Shown one piece after another: positions 26,372 to 35,947 of a stretch of 64,000 nucleotides of DNA (position 1 is its first letter; every line of letters begins with the position of its first letter). The DNA lies in contig CAYJKH010000003.1 in NCBI GenBank assembly GCA_964371025.1, forward strand, positions 1 through 64,000, written 5' to 3'. A program made the translations under genes and the position numbers. Source of the DNA: CAYJDP01 sp964371025. GTDB taxonomy: Bacteria > Bacillota_I > Bacilli_A > RF39 > UBA660. Under the pieces are notes generated by a model. It did no database searches. It was given only the letters and a program-made list of their open reading frames with translations, and had not been told where the DNA came from.

Positions 26372-26372
26372 A

Positions 26373-27272
26373 TTACACCTTTAAATATTTCTTAACTGCT
26401 GTAGCAGATCCAATCATCCCTACTACCATTCCAGTTATAGCTAATATTAAAGATATTTTATACATAAATGGTTCTGGTTCTATTAACTCTAAAATAGGTG
26501 TTAATAATACTCCACCAAAATGATTATAAAAACTTAAATATCCATATGTTGCAAGTATAATAGGAACAATTGCTCCTAATAATCCTAAAATCATACCTTC
26601 AAATATAAAAGGCATTTTTATAGTCATATTACTTGCTCCTACTAGTCTCATAATACTAATTTCTCTTTGTCTAGAGAAAATAGTCAATTTGATTGTATTA
26701 ACAATTAAGAATACTGTTACGATAACTAAAGCTCCTACTGCTATATATGTTGCCACTTTAATAGTATCAAAAGCTGATATTAAAGTAGTTGCATATTCCT
26801 CACCATATCTTACTAAAGAAATATTCTCTATATTCTCAATAGTAGCAGCATCTTCATTAATTCGTTCTACTTCTTTTAAAGTAATTTGATAAGTATTCAT
26901 AAGTGGTAACTCATCATCTTCCCATGTATCTAAAATTTCATTCATTACATCAGAATCTTTTTGAATATTTTCTTTTACTTCTAATTTTGATTCATACTTT
27001 ATTTCTTTAACATTACTTATTTGTTTTATTTCTTCTTCTATTAATTTTATATCTTGTTCACTAGCTGATTCTTCAACAAAGGCAATTATTACTAGTGAAT
27101 CCTCTAAAGATTTTGTAAATACTTGAACATTAAATGTTGCAATTAAGGCAATCGCTACAATTACTAATGTAATAGCAGAACATGTAATAGAAGATAACGA
27201 TAAAGAAAAATTTCTAAATACACTTTTAAAGGCATCTCTTAAACTTCTACCTAACATTCTAAACAACTTCAT
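26373..27272 (-). CDS. ftsX: Cell division ABC transporter permease FtsX
   Basis: 299 residues. One N-terminal TM helix (about 29-51), a large extracellular loop (about 55-165) and three C-terminal TM helices, the FtsX layout. The extracellular loop would contact the hydrolase encoded next. I place the start at ATG 27272 (MKLFRMLGRS), preceded by AAAGGA, rather than an in-frame TTG further upstream; this leaves a 14-base overlap with ftsE. Confidence 0.93.
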   Translation of the reverse strand: MKLFRMLGRSLRDAFKSVFRNFSLSLSSITCSAITLVIVAIALIATFNVQVFTKSLEDSLVIIAFVEESASEQDIKLIEEEIKQISNVKEIKYESKLEVKENIQKDSDVMNEILDTWEDDELPLMNTYQITLKEVERINEDAATIENIENISLVRYGEEYATTLISAFDTIKVATYIAVGALVIVTVFLIVNTIKLTIFSRQREISIMRLVGASNMTIKMPFIFEGMILGLLGAIVPIILATYGYLSFYNHFGGVLLTPILELIEPEPFMYKISLILAITGMVVGMIGSATAVKKYLKV

Positions 27273-27957
27273 TATTATACGTTCCTTTCTTAACAAAGCT
27301 TACTACTCTTCCTTCTTTTAAAGTAATAACTTGTTTTTTCATAGTATTAACTATATCTTTATCATGTGTTGCCATAATAATTGTAGTTCCACGATCTTTA
27401 TTAATTTTATCCAATACTTTCATTATTTCCATACTCATATCAGGATCTAAATTCCCGGTAGGCTCATCACAAATTAATAATTTTGGGTTATTAACAATAG
27501 CTCGGGCTATTGCAACTCTTTGTTGCTCTCCACCTGATAGTTGAGTTGGATAATTATGTATTTTATTTTTTAGTCCAACATCTTCTAATGCTTTTAATAC
27601 TTTTTCTCTTATTTCTATTTTAGGTGCTCCAATAACCTCTAAAGCAAATGCTACATTTTCAAAAACTGTTAGCTTTGGCAATAAACGATAATCTTGAAAA
27701 ACAATTCCTAGTTTTCTTCTTAATTTATATACTTTATGGTTTCTTAATTTTGCTACATTTAATCCCCCTAGAATTATTTGTCCATAAGTTGGTTTTTCCT
27801 CACGATAAAGCATTTTGATAAATGTTGATTTACCACTTCCAGAACTTCCTATAACAAAGGTAAATGAACCTTTTTCTATAGCTATATCTAAATTATGAAT
27901 AGCAGTTACACCATTCTTATATTTTTTTATTACATCTTTTATTTTAATTAAATCCAT
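27259..27957 (-). CDS. ftsE: Cell division ATP-binding protein FtsE
   Basis: 232 residues. ABC ATPase with Walker A GSSGSGKST (37-45), Q-loop FQDYRLLP, signature LSGGEQQR and Walker B LLICDEPTGNLD. It powers FtsX and thereby the peptidoglycan hydrolase. The start is ATG 27957 (MDLIKIKDV), preceded by AGGATGTGA; the open frame upstream is not needed. First of the ftsE-ftsX-hydrolase operon. Confidence 0.95.
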   Translation of the reverse strand: MDLIKIKDVIKKYKNGVTAIHNLDIAIEKGSFTFVIGSSGSGKSTFIKMLYREEKPTYGQIILGGLNVAKLRNHKVYKLRRKLGIVFQDYRLLPKLTVFENVAFALEVIGAPKIEIREKVLKALEDVGLKNKIHNYPTQLSGGEQQRVAIARAIVNNPKLLICDEPTGNLDPDMSMEIMKVLDKINKDRGTTIIMATHDKDIVNTMKKQVITLKEGRVVSFVKKGTYNNEVV

Positions 27958-28015
27958 ATGATCACATCCTACTATCTTATATAATAACATATATCAATCT
28001 TTTAGTAAATGTTTA

Positions 28016-28882
28016 TTATTTCCCACCTTCCACTTGATAGGCGTCCGTAACTAAGAAAAATGCATTCTCATCTATTAATTTTATTCCCTCTGTTACTTTA
28101 AAGTATTCTCTACTTGGAATAACAGTTAACAAAACTTTACGTTTTTTCTCTAAAAATGCTCCTTTTACATCAAAAATTGTAACACTATGTTTCATTTCAT
28201 TTATAATATACTCTTTTATTTTTACTTCTTCACTTGTAATAATATAGAAAGCTTTATTAGTAGATATTCCTAGTAATACTTTATCTATAATAATACTATC
28301 AATATATATTATTATAATTGCATACATTGCTTTATCCCATCCTAAGAAGAATCCTCCGATTAAGATAATAACAGCATTCATAACTAGATTTGTTTTACTA
28401 ATTGGTACTCTATAATATTTATATACTATTTGGCTTATTAATGGTAATCCTCCTGCTGATAAACCACTTTTATAAATTAATCCATTAGCTAGTCCTAATA
28501 ATGCTCCAATAAAAATAACAAAAATAAATAAGTCGTCACTTGCTATTGATATAAGACTACTAAAATCACTAGTTAATTCTACAAACAATGGATATAATAC
28601 TGTTCCAATTGCTGCTCCTAGTATTTTGTCTTTTTCTAAGAAGATTATCCCTAGTATTAGCGCTACAAAAGATATACAAAATAATACAATAGCAGGTGAT
28701 ACTCCAAATAAATTATCTGTTATAATAGCAACCCCTGCTGTTCCACCAATTGTTAGGTGAGTTGGTATTAGTAAAATATTAAACACCAATGCACTTAAAA
28801 ATAAGGCGAATGTCATTATCAATATTCTTCTAATTATTTTTTGTTTATTTATTATATTTATAATTTCATTTACTTTTTCCAT
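28016..28882 (-). CDS. YitT family membrane protein (paralogue 2)
   Basis: 288 residues. About five TM helices (DUF161 part) followed by a cytoplasmic DUF2179-type domain (about 205-288) ending FFLVTDAYQVEGG. The function of YitT proteins is not settled. It overlaps the preceding paralogue by one base (TAATG) with GGAGGAG before the ATG, so the two are co-translated and may form a hetero-oligomer. Confidence 0.88.
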   Translation of the reverse strand: MEKVNEIINIINKQKIIRRILIMTFALFLSALVFNILLIPTHLTIGGTAGVAIITDNLFGVSPAIVLFCISFVALILGIIFLEKDKILGAAIGTVLYPLFVELTSDFSSLISIASDDLFIFVIFIGALLGLANGLIYKSGLSAGGLPLISQIVYKYYRVPISKTNLVMNAVIILIGGFFLGWDKAMYAIIIIYIDSIIIDKVLLGISTNKAFYIITSEEVKIKEYIINEMKHSVTIFDVKGAFLEKKRKVLLTVIPSREYFKVTEGIKLIDENAFFLVTDAYQVEGGK

Positions 28883-29721
28883 TATTCTCCTCCAAATACT
28901 TCATAAGCATCCGTTACTACAAAAAATGCTGATGTATCTATCTTATGAATCCCTTCTTTTAAATGATAATAATTTTTGGTAGGTATAACGCACATTATTA
29001 CATTTTTATGATTTTCATTAAAACCACCTTTACCTTTAAAAATAGTAGCTCCATGTCCTAGTGACTTTAGTATATATTCTCTAATTTCTTCTTCCTTATT
29101 TGTTACTATATAAAAGGCTTTATTATCTGATATTCCCATAATAACCTTATCTGACATAATACTTACTATATATAAAATAATTGCAGAATATAAAAGCATG
29201 TTAATACCAAATACGAATACTGATGAAAGTACAATGAAACCATCGCTACATAACATACTTTTACCAATACTTATCTTAAAGTACTTAGAAATTATTTGAT
29301 TTAAGATATCAGTTCCTCCTGTTGTGAATCCTGCTTTAAATATTATCCCTGCCCCAAATCCATATAGTGCTGCCCCAAATATTGCTGCTAATAATAAATT
29401 ATCGATATATATATTTAATAACTCTGGTAAATTTGCTGTTAAATCAACACATAAAGGAAATAGTAATGTTCCTAAAATGGACGCTCTTGTTTTTTTTATT
29501 CCAAGTAAGAAAAAACTTAAAATTAATAATATAATTCCTGCTATAAGAATAACTATAGATGGAGATAATCCAAGAAAATTTTCAAGGATGATAGCTATAC
29601 CACTTACTCCCCCTGGGACTAATGTATTAGGAGATAAAAAGACATTAAATGCTATTGCTACTAGAAATAATCCAAATATAAATGATATATATCTATTTAT
29701 AATATGCATGTATTTTTTCAA
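28882..29721 (-). CDS. YitT family membrane protein (paralogue 1)
   Basis: 279 residues with the same layout as its neighbour: five TM helices and a DUF2179 domain ending FFVVTDAYEVFGG. Shared motifs include PGGVSGIAIILEN and GFTTGGTDIL. It starts with TTG, preceded by AGGAGG that lies in the last codons of prfB, so it is probably coupled to prfB. A tandem duplication produced the pair. Confidence 0.88.
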   Translation of the reverse strand: MKKYMHIINRYISFIFGLFLVAIAFNVFLSPNTLVPGGVSGIAIILENFLGLSPSIVILIAGIILLILSFFLLGIKKTRASILGTLLFPLCVDLTANLPELLNIYIDNLLLAAIFGAALYGFGAGIIFKAGFTTGGTDILNQIISKYFKISIGKSMLCSDGFIVLSSVFVFGINMLLYSAIILYIVSIMSDKVIMGISDNKAFYIVTNKEEEIREYILKSLGHGATIFKGKGGFNENHKNVIMCVIPTKNYYHLKEGIHKIDTSAFFVVTDAYEVFGGE

Positions 29722-29725
29722 ATTA

Positions 29726-30821
29726 TTAACCTCCTTTTAACAAAGCCTCCATAAATGGTGTTAAATCTCCATCTAATACTTTATTAACATTACTTGTTTC
29801 ATGTTTTGTTCGATGATCTTTTACCATCATATAAGGGTGCATTACATAACTTCTAATTTGTGATCCGAATTCAATATTTTTTTGTTCACTCTTTAATTCA
29901 CCTTTTTTAGCTAATTCTTCTTGTTTTAGTTTAAATAAAACTTTATTTTTCAATACTTTTAAAGCTTGTTCTTTATTTTGGATTTGGCTTCTCTCGTTTT
30001 GAGAAGTTACTACTATTTTAGTAGGTAGATGAGTAATTCTAACAGCTGAGTCTGTTGTATTTACTCCTTGCCCCCCTGCTCCTGATGATCTATACACATC
30101 TATTCTTAAATCTTTGCTATCTAAAACTATATCTTCTATTTCTTCAGTTTCTGGGATTACTTCAACTGATGCAAAAGAAGTATGTCTTTTATTAGAAGAA
30201 TCAAAAGGGGATAAGCGAACTAATCTGTGAACTCCTACTTCACATTTTAAATATCCATAGGCATTTACCCCAATAACTTCAATAGAAACACTTTTAACTC
30301 CAGTTGTATCACCATCTTGATAATCTATTATATTAATTTTATATCCTTCTTTTTCGCACCATCTTGTATACATTCTATAAAGCATATTAGCCCAGTCACA
30401 AGCTTCTGTACCACCTGCTCCACTATGAATATCAATCACACAATTTTGGTGATCAAATTCACCATTTAATAATATTTCTATTTCTAATTTTTCAAGTTGT
30501 TTATTAATTTCAAGAAATGTCTCTTCGACTAAATTAAACATTTCTGGATCATTATTATCTCTTAATTCTTCAATTAATGAAATACCGTCTTTTATTTGAA
30601 TAGCTAAATTATTTATTGAACTAACAGTTTCTTTTAAATTATTCATTTCTTTTAAACTACTAGATGCTTTATCTTTATTATCCCAAAATAAAGGGTTAGC
30701 TATCTCTTCTTTTAACTCTTCTAGTCTTTTATTCTTAGCATCAACGTCAAAGTAACCCCCAAAATTCTTTTAGTGTATTATCTAATTTTTTATACTCGCT
30801 ATACAATTCATTAATATCCAT
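29726..30821 (-). CDS. prfB: Peptide chain release factor 2 with programmed +1 frameshift
   Basis: 364 residues once the frameshift is applied. Reading starts at ATG 30819-30821 after AAGGAG; codon 24 CTT is followed by in-frame TGA (30747-30749). A GGGGG Shine-Dalgarno-like run three bases before CTT TGA C is the classic autoregulatory site: slow UGA termination by low RF2 causes a +1 slip to TTT GAC and reading continues as FDVDAKNKRL. The main part has the RF2 stop-recognition motif SPF (in LVRLSPFDSS) and the catalytic GGQ. It reads UAA and UGA. Together with prfA this shows normal stop usage. Confidence 0.97.
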
Positions 30822-30875
30822 CTGCTCTCCTTATTATGTCTACATTATAATATATTTACTATATAATTTCAAGAA

Positions 30876-30904
30876 TAAAAGAATTACCTAAACGATAATT
30901 CTTA
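30876..30904 (-). terminator. Probable terminator of secA
   Basis: Stem AAGAATTA/TAATTCTT with a 9-nt loop followed by a short, interrupted T run on the minus strand. Weaker than the other terminators here. Confidence 0.5.
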
Positions 30905-30909
30905 CTTCT

Positions 30910-33399
30910 TTATTTACCACAACATTTTTTATATTTTAAACCTGATCCACAAGGACAATCATCATTTCTTCCTACTTTATCAGATTTTAATTGTTTTTTT
31001 ACAGTTTCTTTCCCACCATCATTTCTAACAATGTTTTTTTCAGCTTCTGTACGTTCAACATTCTGAACTACTTCGGCTTTTAATAAGAATATCGTAATAT
31101 CTTGATCCATTTTTATCATCATATGATCAAATAAATCGTACCCTTCTGTTGCATATGCTCTTAGTGGATCTGTTTGAGCATATCCCCTAAGATGAATACC
31201 TTCACGTAAATGAGACATAGTATTAATATGCTCCATCCAATATTTATCTAATACTTTTAAATAAATTGCTTTTTCAAATTCAGAGGATATTTCTTTTGGA
31301 ATTGTTTTTAATTTAATTTCATATTCCTCAATAATCTTATTATTTATTAATTCTACTACTTCTTCGATAGATATATCTTTTATGTCGATTTCAGTAAGTG
31401 GTTTTTTTAGTAAGTTACTATTACTAAACTCAATTATTTCATGATTATCAATTTCTGTTAAATATCCTTCTGGTTCAACATGTGATTTAACTAAGTCTTC
31501 AACGTGATTTCTAATAGTTTTTAAAACTGTATCATGAATAGATTCTTTTTCTAATATTTCATTTCTTATCCCGTAAATAATTTCTCTTTGGTTATTCATA
31601 ACATCATCATATTGTAATAATTGTTTTCTTCTATCAAAGTTATTTCCCTCTACCCTCTTTTGGGCATTAGAAACTGATTTAGTAAATGTTTTACTTCTGA
31701 TAGCATTATCTCCAAATCCCATAGAACTCATCATATTACCAATTCTATCTGATCCAAACATTACCATTAATTCATCTTTCATTGAAACGAAAAACTGTGT
31801 ATAACCAGGATCCCCTTGTCGTCCAGCACGCCCTCTTAATTGATTATCAATTCGTCGTGATTCATGTCTTTCTGTCCCTACTACACATAATCCTCCAAGT
31901 TTTTTAATTTCATCACTTAGTTTAATATCTGTACCACGACCTGCCATATTAGTTGCAATTGTAACTGATTTTTTTTGTCCAATATTAGAAATAATTTCTG
32001 CTTCACGAGCATGATTTTTAGCATTTAGGATTTCATGAGAAATTTTTTCTGCTTTTAATAATTTAGAAATTAATTCACTACTTTCAATTGATATAGTCCC
32101 TATTAAGACTGGTTGCCCTTTTTGATATCTTTCTTTAATGAATGCTATCATTGCTCTATATTTAGCTTCACGAGATGCATAGACTAAATCAGGTTCATCA
32201 ATTCTTTGTAATGGTCTATTTGTTGGTATTTCAATAACATACATATTATATATGTTTCTAAATTCCTCTTCTTCTGTTTTAGCAGTTCCTGTCATTCCAG
32301 ATAGTTTTTCATACATTCTAAATAGATTTTGATATGTAATTGTTGCCAAAGTTTTTGTTTCTTGATTTATCTTTAAGTTTTCTTTAGCTTCTATCGCTTG
32401 ATGCAGTCCTTCTGAATATGCTCTTCCTTTCATCAATCTTCCTGTAAAAGGATCAACTATTACTATTTTATCTTCTTGTACTACATAATCAACATCTTTT
32501 TTCATTGAGTAATTAGCTCGTAAAGCTTGGTTAATAAAATGAACAATAGTAGAATTGTTTATTTCATATAAATTGTTTATAGAAAACATTTTTTCTGCTT
32601 TATGAACTCCATTTTCAGTCAAATTAACACTTTTTGTTTTATCATCGAATATAAAATCTTCTTCTATTTTTAAATTCTTAGAAAATTTATCAGCATCCAT
32701 ATACTGAGAACTTTGTTTTAATTGTCCTCCTGAAATTATTAATGGTGTTCTTGCTTCATCAATTAACACTGAATCTATTTCATCTATAATCGCATAATTT
32801 AATGGTCTTTGAACTTTATTCTCTAATTTAACTACCATATTATCTCTTAAATAATCAAATCCAATTTCATTGTTTGTAGAATATAATATATCACAGTTAT
32901 AGGCTTCTTGCTTTTCTTTAGGACTCATATCTCTTGTATTAACACTTACCGTTAATCCTAAAAATCTATGAATTCCACCCATCCATTCAGCATCACGAGA
33001 TGCTAAATATTCATTAACCGTAATAATATGCACTCCTTTTGCAGTTAATGCATTTAAATACGCTGGCATAACACTAGTTAAGGTTTTTCCTTCTCCTGTT
33101 TTCATTTCTGATATATTCCCAAAATGAATAGATAATGCTCCTAAAAGTTGAACATAAAAAGGTTTTTCTCCAATAACTCTATATGATGCTTCTCTAGCTG
33201 TTGCAAAAGCTTCTACAACAATATCGTCTACTGTTTCACCTTTTTCTAAACGTTTTTTAAACTCTTCTGTTTTTGCACATAGCTTTTCATCAGATAATTT
33301 TGTATATTCTTCATCTAACGCAATAATTTGATCAGCTATTTTTTCGAATTTTTTTAATTCTTTATATTCATGGTCTAATAACTTTCTTAATATTTTCAT
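30910..33399 (-). CDS. secA: Preprotein translocase ATPase SecA
   Basis: 829 residues, the usual Firmicutes length. Walker A MKTGEGKT at 99-106, Walker B in IIDEIDSVLIDEARTP, the helicase region TNMAGRGTDI and the QLRGRAGRQGDPG motif. The C-terminus carries the zinc-binding tail CPCGSGLKYKKCCGK, used to bind SecB or the ribosome. The ATG at 33399 has AAGGAGG before it; the open frame upstream is ignored. It is separated from hpf by a strong terminator. Confidence 0.97.
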   Translation of the reverse strand: MKILRKLLDHEYKELKKFEKIADQIIALDEEYTKLSDEKLCAKTEEFKKRLEKGETVDDIVVEAFATAREASYRVIGEKPFYVQLLGALSIHFGNISEMKTGEGKTLTSVMPAYLNALTAKGVHIITVNEYLASRDAEWMGGIHRFLGLTVSVNTRDMSPKEKQEAYNCDILYSTNNEIGFDYLRDNMVVKLENKVQRPLNYAIIDEIDSVLIDEARTPLIISGGQLKQSSQYMDADKFSKNLKIEEDFIFDDKTKSVNLTENGVHKAEKMFSINNLYEINNSTIVHFINQALRANYSMKKDVDYVVQEDKIVIVDPFTGRLMKGRAYSEGLHQAIEAKENLKINQETKTLATITYQNLFRMYEKLSGMTGTAKTEEEEFRNIYNMYVIEIPTNRPLQRIDEPDLVYASREAKYRAMIAFIKERYQKGQPVLIGTISIESSELISKLLKAEKISHEILNAKNHAREAEIISNIGQKKSVTIATNMAGRGTDIKLSDEIKKLGGLCVVGTERHESRRIDNQLRGRAGRQGDPGYTQFFVSMKDELMVMFGSDRIGNMMSSMGFGDNAIRSKTFTKSVSNAQKRVEGNNFDRRKQLLQYDDVMNNQREIIYGIRNEILEKESIHDTVLKTIRNHVEDLVKSHVEPEGYLTEIDNHEIIEFSNSNLLKKPLTEIDIKDISIEEVVELINNKIIEEYEIKLKTIPKEISSEFEKAIYLKVLDKYWMEHINTMSHLREGIHLRGYAQTDPLRAYATEGYDLFDHMMIKMDQDITIFLLKAEVVQNVERTEAEKNIVRNDGGKETVKKQLKSDKVGRNDDCPCGSGLKYKKCCGK

Positions 33400-33427
33400 A
33401 TAAACCTCCTTAATTATATATTTTATC

Positions 33428-33464
33428 AAAAAAAAACTAAGAATTAAAGTATTTCTTAGTTTTT
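33428..33464 (-). terminator. Terminator of hpf
   Basis: Stem AAAACTAAGAA/TTCTTAGTTTT with a 9-nt loop and a T tract on the minus strand. Confidence 0.85.
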
Positions 33465-33471
33465 GTATTAA

Positions 33472-33999
33472 TTATTCGCTTTCAATTGTTCCGTAATTAC
33501 CATCTTTTCTTTTATAAATAACATTAGATTTTCCAGTTTCAGCATCTTTATACATAAAGAAGTTATGCTCTAACAATTCCATTTGCAATATAGCTTCTTC
33601 TTCATCCATTGGTTTTACTTCTATTACTTTGCGTTTAACGATTTTATTTGTTTGCTCTTTTTCTTCTTCTTCAAAATCCATAACAGCAAAGTCAATATTT
33701 GTCTTTTCATTTTTATTTATTCTAGTTTTATTCTTTTTGATTTGCTTTTCTATTTTATCTAAAGTAACATCTATAGCAGCATAAAAGTCTGCTTGTGTCC
33801 CTTCTGCTCTTAATATAAAATTGTTTAATGGTAATGTTATTTCTACAGTTTGTTCATGTTTTTTTGCTTTTGCTATAATAGTAGCTCGAATACTGTCATT
33901 TGTTTTTAGATATTTATTTAATCTCTCCATTTTTGCTTCAGCATATTCTTTCATAGCATCAGTGATTTTAATTTTGTCTCCTCTAATTAGTATTTCCAT
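33472..33999 (-). CDS. hpf: Long-form ribosome hibernation promoting factor
   Basis: 175 residues. The N-terminal S30AE domain (1-100) binds the decoding region; the C-terminal domain (about 120-175, VIEVKPMDEEEAILQMELL) dimerises ribosomes into 100S particles. This long form is typical of Firmicutes, where hpf precedes secA as it does here. Good site GGAGGTGG before the ATG. A possible promoter TTGAAA-16-TATAAA lies at about 34054-34081. Confidence 0.95.
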   Translation of the reverse strand: MEILIRGDKIKITDAMKEYAEAKMERLNKYLKTNDSIRATIIAKAKKHEQTVEITLPLNNFILRAEGTQADFYAAIDVTLDKIEKQIKKNKTRINKNEKTNIDFAVMDFEEEEKEQTNKIVKRKVIEVKPMDEEEAILQMELLEHNFFMYKDAETGKSNVIYKRKDGNYGTIESE

Positions 34000-34128
34000 A
34001 ATACCACCTCCATAATTATAGTTTATATTAATTATAAAAAAAAATCTACTTTTTTATATTTATTCTTTTAAAATTTTCAATTTAGTATTAAAATAAAGAT
34101 ATTAAATATAAGGATTGATATTTAATAA

Positions 34129-34192
34129 TATTATAAGGAGGTATATAAATAAAAAATAGATCCAAAAAAAATATAGAGAGGATCTAGACACA
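34129..34192 (+). other. Orphan ribosome-binding site and hairpin without a gene
   Basis: On the plus strand ATAAGGAGG is followed by ATATAAATAAAAAATAG, which would be a start region if ATA were ATG, then a TAGATCC/GGATCTA stem. No open frame follows. It may be a lost gene start or chance. The rest of the 34016-34190 interval is AT-rich without clear signals other than a possible hpf promoter. Confidence 0.25.
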
Positions 34193-34227
34193 AAAAAAAA
34201 TAAAACATTATGAATTATGTTTTATTT
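34192..34227 (-). terminator. Terminator of tagO, with the stop codon in its loop
   Basis: Stem AAATAAAACAT/ATGTTTTATTT followed by T on the minus strand. The last codons of the gene encode the first arm and the TAA stop (34208-34210) is at the loop edge. Confidence 0.85.
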
Positions 34228-35290
34228 TTTTTATTACTTCTTTTGTTATTTTTTGAGGTTTATCAGATATTATGCTAGTTTTAATAACAAATAAAATAAC
34301 AATAATTAATAATATAACATATATTATTTGAGCATATAGAGGATCTCCTAGTACATAAAAGACTGTCGCTACTGCAAAAAGAATGTTAATAAAATATATT
34401 ATAAATACTGTTTTACGTTGTGAGAAATTCATACCTAATAACTGATGATGGAGATGTTCTTTGTCCGCTTTAAATGGTGGTTGTTTTTTTAATAATCTTC
34501 TTATAATTGCAAATAGAGTATCTAACACAGGTATTGCTAGTATTAATACTGGTACAAAAAATGATGTTAATGCTGCTGCTTTAAATTCTAATAATGTAAT
34601 TACTGCTATTATAAATCCAATAAATGTACAGCAATCCCCTGCGAATATTTTAGCTGGATATGAGTTATGAATTAAAAATCCTAATGTAGATCCTATCATT
34701 ATTAATGTAAGAATCATAACAAGTGATTCTCCTCTGCCTTGGAAAAATCCAATATAAGCAACAGTAGCAAAGAATATAACAGCTATACCCCCACTCAATC
34801 CATCTAGTCCGTCTATTAAATTTACTATATTAGCACATGCTACAATAAATATTATTGTTAATGGATATGACCATAACCCAAAGTCAAAAGCATAGCCAAA
34901 GGCTGTTATATTATTTAGGAGTATTTCTCCATAAAATGTTATAATAGCTGCTGCTAGGATATGACCTATTAACTTATAACTTGATTTTAATGGCTTTATA
35001 TCATCAATTATTCCAGTTAGTATTATAATAAAGCTCCCTATTAAAATTGAATTCATTCTTATACTTTCTTCACCAAAAAGCATATAACCAAGTAAAAACG
35101 AGATAAATATTCCAAGAGCCCCTAATTTTGGGATTTCTTTTTTATGAATATGTCTATTGCCTTCAGCAGTACTAGGTTTATCAATTGCTCCTATATGATG
35201 AGCAATTTTTTTCATTACCGGCATTAATATTACCGCGAATATAAAAGTAACTAATATTATTTTAATTGCATAAAGTATATCTATTTCCAT
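34208..35290 (-). CDS. tagO: Undecaprenyl-phosphate N-acetylglucosaminyl 1-phosphate transferase family (TagO/WecA)
   Basis: 360 residues with about ten TM helices. It belongs to the MraY/WecA/TagO family, which loads a sugar phosphate on undecaprenyl phosphate. Visible motifs: NRHIHKKEIPKLGAL, IIDDIKPL, NIVNLIDGLDGLSGG (154-168) and the HLHHQLL loop. The GD(S/T)GS segment that is usual in the family reads GDCCT here (218-222), an odd change next to the conserved Asp219. MraY itself is less likely because of the TagO-like HLHHQLLGMNFSQRK end. It may start wall teichoic acid or another glycopolymer. AGGTTAAT precedes the ATG. Confidence 0.9.
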   Translation of the reverse strand: MEIDILYAIKIILVTFIFAVILMPVMKKIAHHIGAIDKPSTAEGNRHIHKKEIPKLGALGIFISFLLGYMLFGEESIRMNSILIGSFIIILTGIIDDIKPLKSSYKLIGHILAAAIITFYGEILLNNITAFGYAFDFGLWSYPLTIIFIVACANIVNLIDGLDGLSGGIAVIFFATVAYIGFFQGRGESLVMILTLIMIGSTLGFLIHNSYPAKIFAGDCCTFIGFIIAVITLLEFKAAALTSFFVPVLILAIPVLDTLFAIIRRLLKKQPPFKADKEHLHHQLLGMNFSQRKTVFIIYFINILFAVATVFYVLGDPLYAQIIYVILLIIVILFVIKTSIISDKPQKITKEVIKKIKHNS

Positions 35291-35300
35291 ATTAACCTCA

Positions 35301-35498
35301 CTATACTATCTTCACTAATTCATATAAATCATATAAAAAGTTTGTAATTATATAAATTAACCCTATTCCTAAGAAGAAATAGAATAAAGTTGCCTGTCTA
35401 ATTTTATTCTTTTTGAAAATTGAATTTATATTAACTGAATCCATCGCATAAATAACTAATATTGATACAATGATATATAATATTAACTTAAATTCCAT
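35301..35498 (-). CDS. Small DUF1146 (YwzB-like) membrane protein
   Basis: 65 residues with two TM helices (about 3-20 and 38-58) joined by a basic loop with FKKNKIRQATLFYFFLGIGL, characteristic of DUF1146. The function is unknown. It overlaps the end of rpiB by 11 bases and has only a weak binding site, so it probably depends on rpiB translation. It lies between rpiB and tagO; in Bacillus ywzB is found close to murA. Confidence 0.8.
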   Translation of the reverse strand: MEFKLILYIIVSILVIYAMDSVNINSIFKKNKIRQATLFYFFLGIGLIYIITNFLYDLYELVKIV

Positions 35499-35928
35499 TA
35501 TTTATCTCATATTCAGAAATTTTTTTGATTCTTCTCATATGTCTTTCATCTAATTTAAATTCAGTATTAAGAAAAGTCTCAATTATTTCTAAAGCTTCTT
35601 CTATAGTTAAGTTTGCTGATAGTGCTATAATATTAGAATTATTATCAATTTTTGTAATTTTTGCTTCCTTAGCTGATACTACTCTAGCACATCTTACTCC
35701 CCTTACTTTATTACAAGCAATTGAAATTCCAATACCTGAACCACATATTGCAATTCCTAAATCAACTTTTTTGTCTCGTACTGCTTCTCCAAGCATAAAG
35801 GCATAATCGGGGTAATCAACACTTTCTATTGAATTAGTTCCAAAGTCAATTATATCAATCTCTAACTTTTCTTTTATTTTTTCTTTTAAATCATATCCTC
35901 TATGATCGTTTGCTATTCCTATTTTCAT
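35488..35928 (-). CDS. rpiB: Ribose-5-phosphate isomerase B
   Basis: 146 residues. The family signatures NDHRGYDLK, CGSGIGISIACNKVRGVRC and RHMRRI are present. It interconverts ribose 5-phosphate and ribulose 5-phosphate in the non-oxidative pentose phosphate route. ATG 35928 is chosen because AGGTGA lies before it and the N-terminus MKIGIANDHRG matches the family; the open frame extends 16 codons upstream without support. It has its own extended -10 promoter just after the rpmE terminator. Confidence 0.95.
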   Translation of the reverse strand: MKIGIANDHRGYDLKEKIKEKLEIDIIDFGTNSIESVDYPDYAFMLGEAVRDKKVDLGIAICGSGIGISIACNKVRGVRCARVVSAKEAKITKIDNNSNIIALSANLTIEEALEIIETFLNTEFKLDERHMRRIKKISEYEINNGI

Positions 35929-35947
35929 AAATTCACCTACTAAAATA

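Noticed and set aside
30747..30749. In-frame TGA in prfB as a sign of a pseudogene
   Set aside because: The surrounding GGGGG-3-CTTTGAC is the known programmed frameshift, and the rest of RF2 is intact.
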